A DNA stretch of 64,000 nt from Girardinichthys multiradiatus (taxonomy: Eukaryota > Chordata > Actinopteri > Cyprinodontiformes > Goodeidae): assembly GCF_021462225.1 (NCBI RefSeq), contig NC_061816.1:14719390-14783389 (forward strand). Reading direction: 5' to 3'. A program made the position numbers and the translations under genes. Within the stretch, counting starts at the first letter, position 1; the number at the start of each line of letters is the position of its first letter. This document shows positions 32,450 through 43,500 of this stretch, piece after piece. The notes under the pieces are model-generated. The model made no database searches, was not told the DNA's origin, and saw only the letters and a list, made by a program, of their open reading frames with translations.

Positions 32450-33090
32450 TTGGTTAAGTAGTAGATGTTTGTTAATTAGTGTCAGCTGTTTTGGTGTTGA
32501 TGAAATTAACAACATGTGAACTAAAGGGGCAACAAGGAGACAAACCCAAAAACAGGAATGGTTTGCACGTGGAGGCCGCTTGCTTTTCAGTAGTGTTACT
32601 ACTGGTCAGATGAGCATGAGGTAATACCTGAAACCTAAAGAGGTTGCACAGGCAGTTCAACTCCACCAGGATGGCACATCAATATGTGCCATTGCATGAA
32701 GGTTTGCTGTGTCTCCTAGCACAGTCTGAAGAGCATGGAGGTTATTCCAGGAGACAGGCAGTTATTTTAGGAGAGCTGCACAGGGCCGTTGGAGGTACTT
32801 AACACATCAAGAGGTCCAGTATCTGATCCTTTGTGCAAGGAGGAACAGGATGAGTACTGCCAGAGCCCTACATAGTGACCTCCAGCGGGCCACTGGCATG
32901 AATTTGTCTGACCACACCATTAGAAACAGACTTCATGAGTGTGTCCTGAGGGGCTGACATCCTGTAGTAGGCCCTGTGTTCACTGCTCGGCACCGTGGAG
33001 CTTGACTGTCATTTGGCATAGAACATTGGAATTGGAAGGTTTGGCACTGGCACACTGTTCTTTTCACAGATGAGGGCAGGTGGAGGCAAA
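32450..33090 (+). pseudogene. Tc1/mariner transposase relic, DNA-binding half
   Basis: The plus-strand text contains stops but keeps its order: EVAQAVQLHQDGTSICAIA (first helix-turn-helix), RFAVSPSTV, RAWRLFQETGSYFRRAAQGR, ILCARRNRMSTARALHSDLQ, TGMNLSDHTIRNRLHE (second helix-turn-helix), GPVFTARHRGA and VLFTDEGRW, where D is the first catalytic Asp. It stops just after that Asp and the rest of the catalytic domain is missing. It is a distinct family from 8998, 13965 and 24465. Upstream GTTGATGAAATTAACAACAT and GGGGCAACAAGGAGAC belong to its 5' noncoding end. Confidence 0.75.
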
Positions 33091-33206
33091 TCCAAGCCAT
33101 AATCTTCAAAATGAACAGATATTAACACTTTCCACTCTGTATGCAGTACAGCAATAAACAAGTTGAATTGCTTAAATAAATCATGCATTCAGGAATATTC
33201 AACCTT

Positions 33207-33211
33207 GAAAC
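33207..33211. repeat. Target-site duplication (left) of solo LTR
   Basis: GAAAC, identical to 33911-33915. Confidence 0.8.
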
Positions 33212-33910
33212 TGTCAGAGTCTGGAGTTTGGGCTGTCTGCTGCTAACCATCTTCCACTGCCAGGTGCTGCGGGGTTGTGTGAATGGAGTGCGACAGGTGT
33301 GGCCCGTTCCGGTGATTACTGGAGGAGTATAAGAGGATGGTTTGGCAGCACTTCTTTGCCTGAGTGTTTTGCCCTTCAGTGGTACAACTATCTGGCCTCA
33401 CCCTTGTTCTTTGAATCTTGTTGCTCTTGAGGAAAATAACCTTCCTCCTTGTCTCGCTCCTCCTAGGACTCAGACCAAGCCACACTCCTTGGTGGTGACA
33501 GACCACTTCCTAACTTGAAGAAACTCCGGATCAAGCCCCAGCTGGCGGTCCGCCTCACTCGGTGCTCCTGCCCCGCTTATGCGCATCCTGCACACCCTCC
33601 AACGGTTCCTCCTCGTCCAGACCACGGAGGCGCCAGGCGGTCCCCTGAGCAGCCTCCCCACCCTCTCCAGACTCATCAGCCATCTCCCTGGCTTCCCCGC
33701 AGACTGTAAGCATTCAGCAGAGTTTTGGTTAGCTGTCGAAAGCCTGGTTACTTACTTGACCTGTTTAATCCCCCTGCACTTCTCCGGTTCCCAGGAGAGG
33801 TTTACATATTGTCTGTTATTTCCGCCTAGCTTAACAAACAACCTAAACCGTCCACTGTTCTCTGAGTTTTTTTCTGCATGTGGGTCCAGACGGCCACAAG
33901 AAATATGACA
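33212..33910 (+). mobile_element. Solo LTR, about 699 bp
   Basis: The segment begins TGTCAGAGTC and ends AATATGACA, so TGTCA/TGACA form the short inverted ends typical of LTRs (TG...CA). It is bracketed by the 5-bp direct repeat GAAAC. It has a TATA-like box (GAGTATAAGAGG near 33326) in the first fifth, and is GC-richer than its surroundings (33480-33700). No internal retroelement sequence lies on either side, which points to loss of the body by LTR-LTR recombination. The superfamily cannot be told from an LTR alone. Ty3/gypsy is likely because such LTRs are common in fish. Open frames inside are composition effects. Confidence 0.75.
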
Positions 33911-33915
33911 GAAAC
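33911..33915. repeat. Target-site duplication (right) of solo LTR
   Basis: GAAAC, identical to 33207-33211. Confidence 0.8.
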
Positions 33916-34385
33916 TTATAGAGATGTACATGTACATGCCATATTGGCTCAGATACTTTACATTAGAACTATTGAAAATGTATAACATTATTACTTACAC
34001 ACAAATGAATGTATATATTTAGAAAAGCATGGGAAAATATATGTTCCTTCTCATTAAGAGGATAACTAAGATGTATTTTTTTCTAAGCTTCTCAGCCATA
34101 GGCATTTATATTGTCAGAATGGGTAGCTGTCTTATTTTTAGCTCAGACTGTTAGTAATTCACGAATAATGGCCAGTACCTGTAAGCAGTCTGGTGTGATG
34201 ATGCCTTTCTCCAGTCAGTCTTTAGATTTAATGAGCATAATTGATAGAATTCACATCAAAATACAATTCACTGAGGGGGAGGGATAAAATGAAAGAAACA
34301 ACAAACACAGGAAGTCAAGGACAGTCTGAGCTGTCTCTAGAGAGATACGTGGAATCCTGTTTTTGAGAAACAGCCACAGAGCATC
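33916..34385. other. No gene recognised
   Basis: AT-rich spacer with no recognised features. Confidence 0.35.
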
Positions 34386-34574
34386 AAAGATACCTTTGTA
34401 GAACGTTATTGGAAAAAATATTATGTAAACAACAATTTCACCATCTTTTACGTGACTAGAATGGTGTTTCTGTCATGTTAAACCAATCACGAAGGTTTAC
34501 AGAGGTAACATTGTGTAACAACCCTTTCCTACTCCCAATGCTCTCACAACTAGATGCTTGGTCATCACCCAATA
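34386..34574. repeat. Third copy of the 27-kb unclassified repeat, 3'-truncated
   Basis: It begins AAAGATACCTTTGTAGAACG, as unit 2 does at 27591, and runs to CATCACCCAAT before unrelated sequence. It has a single AATGCTCTCAC where the tandem units have two, and GAAGG as in unit 2. It contains the same hairpin TAAACC/GGTTTA (loop AATCACGAA). Confidence 0.9.
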
Positions 34575-34904
34575 AATGTATGCCTGTTTGTAATCCTGAC
34601 AAGTAGAAGTGCCTAACCCTAACTGGAGTTCAAGTTCAAGTCAATTCAACTCTCAATTTCGATTTTTCCGGTAGTAATAGAGATACACCTCTGAAGTCTT
34701 AAATGACTCAGGCAGATCTCAATATTTATAAAACGTTTTATAAGATTGTTTTAGCCACCATCCAGAATAGGTCCTGTAATTTAGTAAGATGCACTGCAGC
34801 ACAGTAACTCAATATTTTCTGTTGGCAGAAAGCTTTAATTCAGACTGGTATTTATGCAATATGTACGGGGTACACCACAAATAACCTGTAAATACTTATA
34901 GGGG
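34575..34904. other. No gene recognised
   Basis: AT-rich spacer before the Rex3 copy. No features seen. Confidence 0.35.
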
Positions 34905-36175
34905 ACATTGCCTCTGGACTGGCAGACTGGGGTGGTAGTCCCCCTTCATAAGAAGGGTGACCGGAGGGTGTGTTCCAACTACAGGGGGATCACACTCCTT
35001 AGCCTCCCTAGTAAGGCCAACGCCAGGGTATTGGAGAGGAGAGTCCAGCCTATAGTCGAACCTCGGCTTCAGGAGGAGCAGTGTGGTTTTCGTCCCGGCC
35101 GTGGAACACTGGACCAGCTCTATACCCGCTACAGGGTACTCGAGGGTTCATGGGAGTTTGCCCATCTGGTCCACATTCAATTAAATTAAATTCTAAATAC
35201 TTTATTAATCCCAAAGGGAAATTAAATGTTATTATAGCTCATATTATGTAGGTTTCTTCAAAGAGCCGTTGTAGATGCTGATGGCTGTGGGCAGGAAGGA
35301 TCTCCTGTAGCGCTCCGTCTTACAGCAGATCTGAAGAAGCCTCTGACTGAAGACACTCTGTTGCTGTAGGACAGTCTCATGAAGAGGATGCTCAGAGTTC
35401 TCCATAATGTTCTTCATTTTATGAAGAATCCAACTTTCCACAATGATCTCCAGAGGTTCCAGAGGAGTCCCCAGAACATGTGTTTTGTGGGCCTGGAGAA
35501 AGTATTTGACAGTGTCCCTCGTGATGCCCTGTGGGGGGTTGCTCCAGGAGTATGGAATCAGGGGCCCTTTACTAGGGGCCATCCGGTCTCTGTACAAGCG
35601 GAGCAGGAGTTTGGTTCGCACTAAATCGTACCTGTTCCCGGTGCATGTCGGACTCCTGCAGGGCTGCCAGTCTGTTGTGGTGAAGAGAGAGCTGAGCCGA
35701 AAAGCAAAGCTCTCAATTTACCGGTCGGTCTACGTTCCTACCCTCACCTATGGCCATGAACTTTGGGTCATGACCGAAAGAACGAGATCCCGGATACAAG
35801 CGGCTGAAATGAGCTTTCTCCGTAGGGTGCCTTGCACTCCCTTAGAGATAGGGTGAGGAGCTCGGCCATCCGGGAGGGGCTCGGAGTAGAGCCGCTGCTC
35901 TTCCACATCGAGAGGAGCCAGTTGAGGTGGCTCGGGCATCTATACCGGATGTCTCCTGGACGCCTTCCTCGGGAGGTATTCCAGGCACGTCCCACCAGGA
36001 GGTGGCCCAGGGGATGGCCCAGGAACGCTGGAGCTACCATGTCTCTCGGCTGGCCTGGGAATGCCTTGGGCTCCCCCCATGTCTGGGGAGAGGGATATCT
36101 GGGCTTCTCTGCTGAGTCTGCTGCACCCGCAACCCGGTCCCGGATAAAGCGAAAGACGATGAGTACGAGTACTTA
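34905..36175 (+). pseudogene. Rex3 (RTE-clade) LINE, internally deleted, with nested LINE
   Basis: Plus-strand text: PLDWQTGVVVPLHKKGDRRV, CSNYRGITLLSLPSKANARV, EEQCGFRPGRGTLDQLYTRY (RT fingers), then a 300-bp foreign insert. It continues MCFVGLEKVFDSVPRDALWG and LFPVHVGLLQGC, jumps to SVVVKRELSRKAKLSIYRSV, YVPTLTYGHELWVMTERTRS, AEMSFLRRV, LRDRVRSSAIREGLGVEPLL, FHIERSQLRWLGHLYRM, and the C-terminal end. The jump after LLQGC removes the FADD palm. TGGCAGACTGGGGTGGTAGT near 34918 matches, from memory, the second common Rex3 primer site. Several frameshifts are present. The 3' end is GACGATGAGTACGAGTAC. Confidence 0.88.
35178..35478 (-). pseudogene. Nested 5'-truncated LINE (Rex1-like), inserted in Rex3
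   Basis: The minus-strand text reads NIMENSEHPLHETVLQQQSV, FSQRLLQICCKTERYRRSF, LPTAISIYNGSLKKPT then a stop, the extreme C-terminus of a Rex1-like ORF2. It is followed by a 3' UTR with AATTTCCCTTTGGGATTAAT. It interrupts Rex3 between GGTCCACAT and ACATGTGTTTTGTGG. The unfilled text at 29189-29215 reads GGTCCACATGTGTTTTGTGG, so ACAT is the apparent target duplication. Only about 300 bp were inserted, typical of 5' truncation. Confidence 0.8.
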
Positions 36176-36604
36176 TAGGGTAGTTTCAAGCTACTAATGG
36201 TATGGGGTATTAAGGGAAGAATATGGGGCATTTTCTGGGTACTTGAACGAGCCCAAGAGAGGTATTAGGGGGTTGCCTTACCCTTGTCTGTAATATAACA
36301 ATTGCTACTCCATACTTACAGTGTTTTTTTAGAGAGTACCTACAGGGTAACTACTGCGACTTTCCTTAATCAAAATGGAGAATTACAGAGGCACCTACAG
36401 GATAATTTTTGGGGATACCTACAGAGGTACCTGGGGGGTTCTCACAGGGTACCAACAGCGAGTGGGCTGTATTATGAAGTCATTGTTACCCCACACATGA
36501 GTGCTTGCAGGGGTACTGTTAGGGTAAATAATTACAGGGTACCAGATTAGTATTTGGTAAAGGGGTATCTGAAAGGGGCCTGCACTGTACCTATGGCTTT
36601 TAAG
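36176..36604. repeat. Degenerate minisatellite, ACCTACAGGGTA-like
   Basis: Repeated words include GTACCTACAGGGTAACTAC, GCACCTACAGGATAATT, ATACCTACAGAGGTACC, TCACAGGGTACCAACAG and ATTACAGGGTACCAG, with irregular spacing. It starts right at the Rex3 3' end and resumes at 37378 after an insertion. Confidence 0.6.
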
Positions 36605-36605
36605 C

Positions 36606-36769
36606 AGAGGTGGGTAGTAACTAGTTACATTTACTTAGGTATATTTACCTTTTTGAAAGGTGTACTTCTAGGTGTAGTTCTTCGGCATTTTCACTTTTAT
36701 TGGTGTAATATTATTTTGAAGTAACGCTACTCTTACTTGAGTACAATTTCTGGCTACTCTACCCACTTC
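36606..36769. mobile_element. hAT-like miniature element (CAGAGGTGGGTAG termini)
   Basis: It starts CAGAGGTGGGTAGTAACTAG and ends GGCTACTCTACCCACTTCT. The ends form an inverted repeat (AGAGGTGGGTAG against AGAAGTGGGTAG). The inner words TTACATTTACTT and TTACTTGAGTACAATTTCTG are those of an abundant fish nonautonomous hAT-type family. I do not see a clean 8-bp target duplication. Confidence 0.6.
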
Positions 36770-37254
36770 TAGTTACTTTGCTGAATAAAGATCAAGCATG
36801 CTTTAACCGATACTGCACCAGACACACACCTACAGTTGATGAAAAATTGAGATGTATTATTTTTCACACATAAGCTTCAATGTTCCAATGTTATTTTATA
36901 TTTTCTTAGCCTGTTGTGCCATTTGGAGGTCAGGTGATAATATATTATATATTGTCACTGGAAGTGTTTTGCATTGTTGTAACGTATATACATTAGAAAC
37001 TGTAAGTACTGGTTTGTGGAAAAAAACATATTTGGAAATGTGTTTCTCTCTGAGTTTGTCAATTTGCAATATACTTCTACTGAAATCCTTTTTTTTATTG
37101 AGTATTTTTTATGTTTATTTGACAGGGGCAGAAACAATAAGCATAGATCATTACCTTGAAACAATCTGATGCCTGCATCTTGGTCTTTATAGCATGGCTA
37201 ATTCGCAACACCTGTCCCTAGAAAGGCCTTTAACAATTAAATTAAATGGAAAGT
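36770..37254. other. Unclassified segment inside the minisatellite gap
   Basis: No coding match. The open frames on both strands (36852-37169) are AT-rich and lack motifs. It may be part of a longer insertion together with the flanking miniature-element pieces. Confidence 0.3.
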
Positions 37255-37365
37255 GAAACATAACAGTTAATTAAGTAATAGTAATAATTTTTACTTGAGG
37301 TAAAATATGCTTAAGTAATGCTATTATTACTTTAATAAATTTTTTGGCTACTCTATTCAAATCTG
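37255..37365. repeat. Decayed hAT-like miniature element end
   Basis: TTTTTACTTGAGGTAAAATA, AAGTAATGCTATTATTACTT and TTTTGGCTACTCTATTCAAA resemble the right part of the element at 36606-36769 but lack a readable terminus. Confidence 0.4.
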
Positions 37366-37377
37366 TTTCCAACAAGG

Positions 37378-37570
37378 CAGAACGTATTGGGTTTAACAAG
37401 GGTAAATAGGGGGTACTTACAGAGCTACCAATGTGTCAGTTACAGGGTATCTACAGGGATTGGTTTTTAAGATGAGGTCACTAGTTTTCAGGTACTTGCA
37501 GTGTATGTACTTACAACCTATCAGAATATTAAGAAGGACACCTGGCGGTTATTTACACGGTAGCTACTGT
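37378..37570. repeat. Degenerate minisatellite, continuation
   Basis: GGGGGTACTTACAGAGCTACC, GTTACAGGGTATCTACAGGG, GTACTTGCAGTGTATGTAC and TTTACACGGTAGCTAC continue the array of 36176-36604 on the far side of the insertion. Confidence 0.55.
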
Positions 37571-40194
37571 TAAAATGTTTTCATGTGAGGTCATTCTTAC
37601 CCAATTAAAATATATTGCTTGTCAGCAGCAGACCATGAACTAAGAGCAAACATTAGAACTGTTCATAGTTGATAGCCAAAAACCCTAAAAGTAGAGATGA
37701 GCCTGTTTTGTTAGCACTACATCATTATTTTTTTTTTTATTAGGCTGAAACTGGATGCGACATCATCACGCCTGCTTTAAAGGCAGCCAAATTGTAAATC
37801 TATATCCGTTTTTTGCTGCCATCTTGGTAGTCCATCAATCCACTGTGATGGCTAGTTAACATTAACATCAGTTGTTTAAAAGGTAATTTATTTCCAATTC
37901 AGCAAAATATTTTGGAAACATTTTATCAAAACAGTGTTTTATTTACCCTTCTCTTTGCATTGTTATCTGGTTGTTCGAACACATACCAACTGTTTTCCTT
38001 TATTAGTTTTATAGCTATTTGACGTCATTCCAAACCCCTCAAAACAAACCCTGGTTATAACGGTGATACCACTGCATCGTGTATTAGGTTATTGATTTCA
38101 GCTTATTCTCATTTGTTCCTTAGTACTACTTTTTCCCCATAGTTTATTAGTCTTCCTTATTCTTTTCAGCTTTACTTAAACTCAACAAACATTAAATGAC
38201 TGAAAGTATTTTGTAAATAAATTCTTGTTTTTTGTAGAACATTTGTTTGTGTTAATTCTGTATGTGTGTAGTGCTTGCTGTTTGAAAACGCCAGTGCGTG
38301 AATTCACTCCATCTATTGTTCTATAATACCAGACTTCACCAGGCAGGTATTCATAAAACAATAACTGACACAGACTGAAGCTGTTTGGGTGTTAATTATA
38401 ATAAGGTGGTGCCCTGACTAATTTTGATTAAAATTACTAACTTTATTAATTACTTATTATTAGCATATTAGTATTATTATTGTTAGTACTACTAGCGATT
38501 CATAGCCAAACCACCCTAATGTTGCACAACACAGTCATACATATTTGAATCTTATTTGTGTGATATTTGAAAAAAATATATAAATTTTCTGACTGAAAGT
38601 AAGTTGATGCCCTAAATACTGCTAGTTGTATTGCAAATCTACATAAAATGCAATGCAACTCAGCTGCAACATTAGACAGAATTCTACAATCCTTCAAAAT
38701 GAGAAAAAAAGTGTCTTCAATCAGCGCTGCAGAGAAGTGCAACACATTTACAGTATTGTGCAACTTCCATTAACAGAATGAATCAGCATTTTGCTGCAGG
38801 ATATCAGACTTTAAGAGAATGAATTAAACTTTCAAGTAAAGCAATCATCTTGTTTGGTGTCACAGCAAAGCAGCTGAATAGAGAAAAAGGTTGGTTTTTT
38901 TAAGTATTGATTGTGTGTCCTCAACAATTTATAACCAGGGCCGGCTAAGGTAATGCTGAGGATGTATTCTCTCCCGTGATTTCCAGGAATTATCAGTCTT
39001 TGTATTTGGTGCTGTTTTCCTAATCTAGCTAATCATGGCCCTATCTTTTTTATGAACCTAAGGGGAATTAAAAAGAATCTTGGGCAAAGCAAAATAATAG
39101 GTCTTTAGGGTTGGTTCCCCTATAGTTTCAGTTGCTCTCCTAAGAGTTTCATTTGTCTGAGGTCTCCTGAGTTTCCTCTTGTTTTAAATACAAGGAAATA
39201 ATAATAATAATAATAAATACATGTTTTTTTTTTTTTTTCAGGTCTATGTGGTATACTTGCTTCCTTGTTGCTAATCCATTTCCATTACCATTTTCTTATT
39301 TTTCAGCTTGCCTCTACAGGAACTTTAATTGATCAACAGGCAAGCTTTTGGCAATGTTATTAGAGCTGACCTATTGTGTATTTGGTTAATGAACGCTGCA
39401 ACCTTAAGTCTTGCATTATGAAAAGTAGAAAGGCTATCTTGTTAAGTTACCAAAGCAGCTAAGAAGCTTAAATAATTTGCACACTTGACCAAAATAGATA
39501 ACTGCATAACTTGATTCTCTGTAGAGTAATTATTTGTCACTTCACAGCACCTGGTTAAAACAGAGCCTAATATTTTAAATAATAAAAAAAGTGGTGAGGG
39601 TGGGGAGAGAATGTGGTAATGTTAAGATTGTGAAGATTTTTGTGACATATGCGGAGGGTACTCTATCAGCCGCATTAGGTCAGGATCAACTCAGTGGAAA
39701 TGTCACCAAACTGCAGTGTATGAGTGTTGCGTGGGCATTCTTTGAATTTTAATTAATTCTGGCATTCATTTAGCTTCAGGCTGTGTCATTTTTCAAGTGA
39801 TAACTGTACTGTTGAACAAGCTTAAGATAAACTTTTAACTGTCACAGTAAGTTCTCTGTAGGCTTGACTTAATTAGAGTTCATAATTCCATTGCCTATAG
39901 GGTCCATGCAGCTAACATCATAGAGTCATGCTAGTTACCTGCTATTGGTAATTCTTGTTGAGAGCAAGACATTTCCCACAACAATCATCAAGGTAACAAA
40001 CCAGGCCAGCCTTTCCATTGTTTCCTGAACCACAAGCCATAATAAAGGGCTGAGCACACCAAAGCAATCCAAAGTAAAACAGGGAGCCAGGCAGGTACCG
40101 TAGGAGTCATGATGACCATTTTGTACAGGTTTACCATGATCACTCACATCCATGTTCATTCACATCTCACCTCACCTTCCAAGTAGGGTTGGAC
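37571..40194. other. No gene recognised; (TAA)n microsatellite
   Basis: A (TAA)n run lies at about 39196-39218, followed by a T run at 39224-39238. Otherwise I see AT-rich DNA without coding or repeat text. The frame at 38500-38763 (minus) has no motif. Confidence 0.35.
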
Positions 40195-40500
40195 TCAAAT
40201 GAGGGTCAAAGTACCTCAAGGGAATTACAGTTTTGTTCTAAATATTTGCAGTGGATTTAAAATCAGCTCCAAATCTGTATGATGGTATTTTCACAGATCC
40301 AAACCCAAACCTCAGAAGACACCTCAGACAGAGGATGTTTCATGTCATGCCACATGTTTTCTGCAGGAAGAAGGTCTAGATTGGGATGGCCACTCCATAA
40401 AGTTAACCTTGTTGGCCTGGAACCAAGACACTACTCACTAACAGTTGTGTTGGGGGTTGCTGTCTAGTTGAAATGGCAATTCAATCTGAAAAGACTCACA
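40195..40500 (-). repeat. DNA transposon fragment, Tc1-like, uncertain
   Basis: Plus-strand words GGTCTAGATTGGGATGGCCA, CTCCATAAAGTTAACCTTGT, TGGCCTGGAACCAAGACACT and GTCTAGTTGAAATGGC resemble the antisense of the middle of fish Tc1-type transposons. No termini or readable protein remain. Confidence 0.35.
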
Positions 40501-43500
40501 AAGAGAGGGATGGCAATTAGAAAAGCTTAAATGATGAGAAATGACATGGTTATTTCTTTGGCACCCGGACCTGGGAGGAAGACATGAATGTTGAGAATGA
40601 CATGAGCTAAGATGATCATTTGTAAGGCTTAGATTTAAATATGTCTTCCCCCTGATCCGACACTGGTGGTGGATTGGCAGCCAGGGAGCAAGGAAGCCAG
40701 GAGTAGATGTGAAGGAAGATGGTGGAGGTGGGGTGGAGGAGGGATGAGCTCAGCTGACAAGCAAAGATGAACACGGTAGAAGCTCCTTTAAAAACAAGGC
40801 GTCGGAAGGTGATTGGATGGAGAATCAGACGGACAAGATGCTGATTGGAAGGCCGGGAGACGCACAGAGAGTCATTCTGAATTTTTGTCAAAACTCCATT
40901 TTCAAGTCAATTTCTTGTTGACCTCTTTAGGTATAATAAAGTAGACTAAAAGAGAAATCCTTTTAACATTATTCCAAAACCACCATTCTTCACTGCCTTC
41001 TCAATTTGATGTAGCTTGATTTCTACTTACAGTATACTATCCTGATCAAAATAGGAGAATTATTTCACCAATCCGTAAAATGTTGCACCATGTCTCTTTA
41101 AGCATTATAAACTGACTTTTTGGGGTGTCGTGTAAAAACTTGACTTCATATCTTCATAGCTAATGAATGGGTAATCTTGCCATTCTGACTACTCTTCGGT
41201 CCTTGGGAGTGGTTTTTCATTCTTTTCCACATCTCTCTGGTTTTGGCTTCTCATTTGAAGCATTTAAGATTTCTTTTTAGCAGAGCAGACGGTCATTTTA
41301 TGCAATTCTTTATACATTTCCTCTCCAAACATCTGTTTGAAATTATGCTTAGGTGTGCTGAACAATGTCTGGAACAATCCTTGTTATACAGATTTTCCAA
41401 GGGGAAATATAACTAAATATAACGAGAATCTATAATATTTCTTAAAGTGTCATTTATTTCCCCACAGAAGATATTTAGACAGAAAATACATATTACATTC
41501 TCCACATACATCTAGTAGCACCATATTGGTTATTTGTAATAATGCTACTGGCACTGGCATTAAGCTATGCATTCATTCTGACATTACTTCACAGGCTCCT
41601 ATGAAGGCTACTACCAACTATTAGTTGAAGGACACTGTATAGTACTGCAAAAGACTTCTAAAGGATAATACATTCAGAATTGTTCAATAATTGAGGTATA
41701 TGCTGTGGGGGGGCATATGCTTCACTGTACATGTTTTTCATTCTACTAGTAATGCTTTCTTCTGTCCTCCAGACTGTGACCCATAAAATGAGGGAGTTTT
41801 GGTACTATCAAGGGTACTCACTTTGTCTCAGAGGAGCTAGGAAGAAAGCAGATGTGTCTTAAAGATAGAAAAGTACACACTCTATAAAACTCTTTGAGAA
41901 TATTAAAATGTCCATTGTTGGTTAACTTGTGGACATTCAAGACTATAAAGCACATAACCCATACTGAAAGGTTAGCTATAGTATGGAGTGGCCTGGCCTA
42001 TAGGTTTGACAGAAAATGTCAACCCCCAAGATAAGCACCCTGCAGGAATCGTTGACGATAGTTGTTGCCGACAAGGATGGAAAAAACTTTATTAGGCATA
42101 TTATTACTTCATATAGGAGCCAGTTTAGTTTGGATAGCTTTTTCCCTGTAATAAATGGCATTATTTGAAACGAGTCAAACCATTTTTTTGTCATTTTTTT
42201 TTTTTTCATTTATTAAGGTTATCTTTGTCTAATAGTAAAATTGGTTTGATGATCAGAAAGATTTAAATCTGACAAAAAAGAAGAAATCTGTAAGGGGACA
42301 AATACAGTACTGTTTTTTTAAGTCCAAATGCACTAAAATATATATTTGTGTTTCTAAGACTTGATTCAACAGGGAAGGATTAGTGAAAGATTCAGGAACG
42401 TTCGTGGGACCATCCTGGTATCTAATGGCAAGTAGGAGATTTAAGTGGGATTTAAGTACAGTGGCCGAGTCTCTAGAGTAGGACTGAAGCAGGAAGCTAT
42501 ACCTGAGAGGTAAAATCAAAACACGAAAACGTACCTAGACCTAATTTGTTTGCTTGATGTCAAACATGGCTGACAGTCAAATCTGAATTTGTTTTTCAGC
42601 ATTCCTTGCATTTACTGTCTTTTATCTACTGTTTAATTTAACTACCCATGCTACACATACCTTTTTGTACACATCTCTAATATCTCTTTACCCTGTCATT
42701 TACTGTATTTGTAAGCATTTCTTAAACTACTGCAATAGCAAACTAAAACTGTAAAATTGTGATTAATCATTTTCAATTTAATTAAATGAGCAAAGAAAAA
42801 AAAATGTATCCAAAACTTACAGGGGTTTGGAGGTAATCGGAGATGCTTGATTGATGCTTTGAAATATTTCAGGTACCCTAGAGAATCTGAAGACACAAAT
42901 GTCCACATAGGTGTTTATTAGTATTAGGGATCATCAAGGATTAAAAGTAAACTATTCAGCAGGGGGGCCAGAGACATAATCTTAATGATGACAGGCAGAT
43001 GAGCAGTGACTTGTCAGTGAGGGGGAGTGAGCACTTCATTAAAAGGAGATTCATGAGGCTTAGCCCAGAAGACCACTCGCAGGCAGGGGGTTGTGAAAAA
43101 GGGCGCTTGGACAAGTACTCAGCAGAGCATGAGGACATCATCCAGCCCATCCATGCATGGTTTTTGGGGAGATTTTTCTCAATGTACATCCTTTTAGTTC
43201 TTGAGTTCACCTGATTATAAATGTGTTACCTTCTTTCTCCACAGCTTCGCATTACTGGTCTACAATAAAAGTCAATTTGTAAGTGCTACAAGTTAAAAGA
43301 CATTCTTTATTTGTCTTGGTTTAGTATCAATGGTTGGAAAATTGATGTAAAAAATACTTCCAGCAATACTGAACAAGGTATGTCAAAGCACAAAAAAACA
43401 GACAGCCCTGTGAAAAGCAGCAGTTGCATCTGTCACAGACACACGACCACCGGCTAAAATTATTAATGGAAATGATCTCGCTCCTTCGATTCCATGGTTG

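Noticed and set aside
33515..33908. Proline-rich open frames within 33515-33908
   Set aside because: They lie inside the solo LTR and do not resemble any gag or accessory protein I know.
36606..36769. 8-bp target duplication for the hAT-like element
   Set aside because: The flanks CTTTTAAG and AGTTACTT do not match, so no duplication is claimed.
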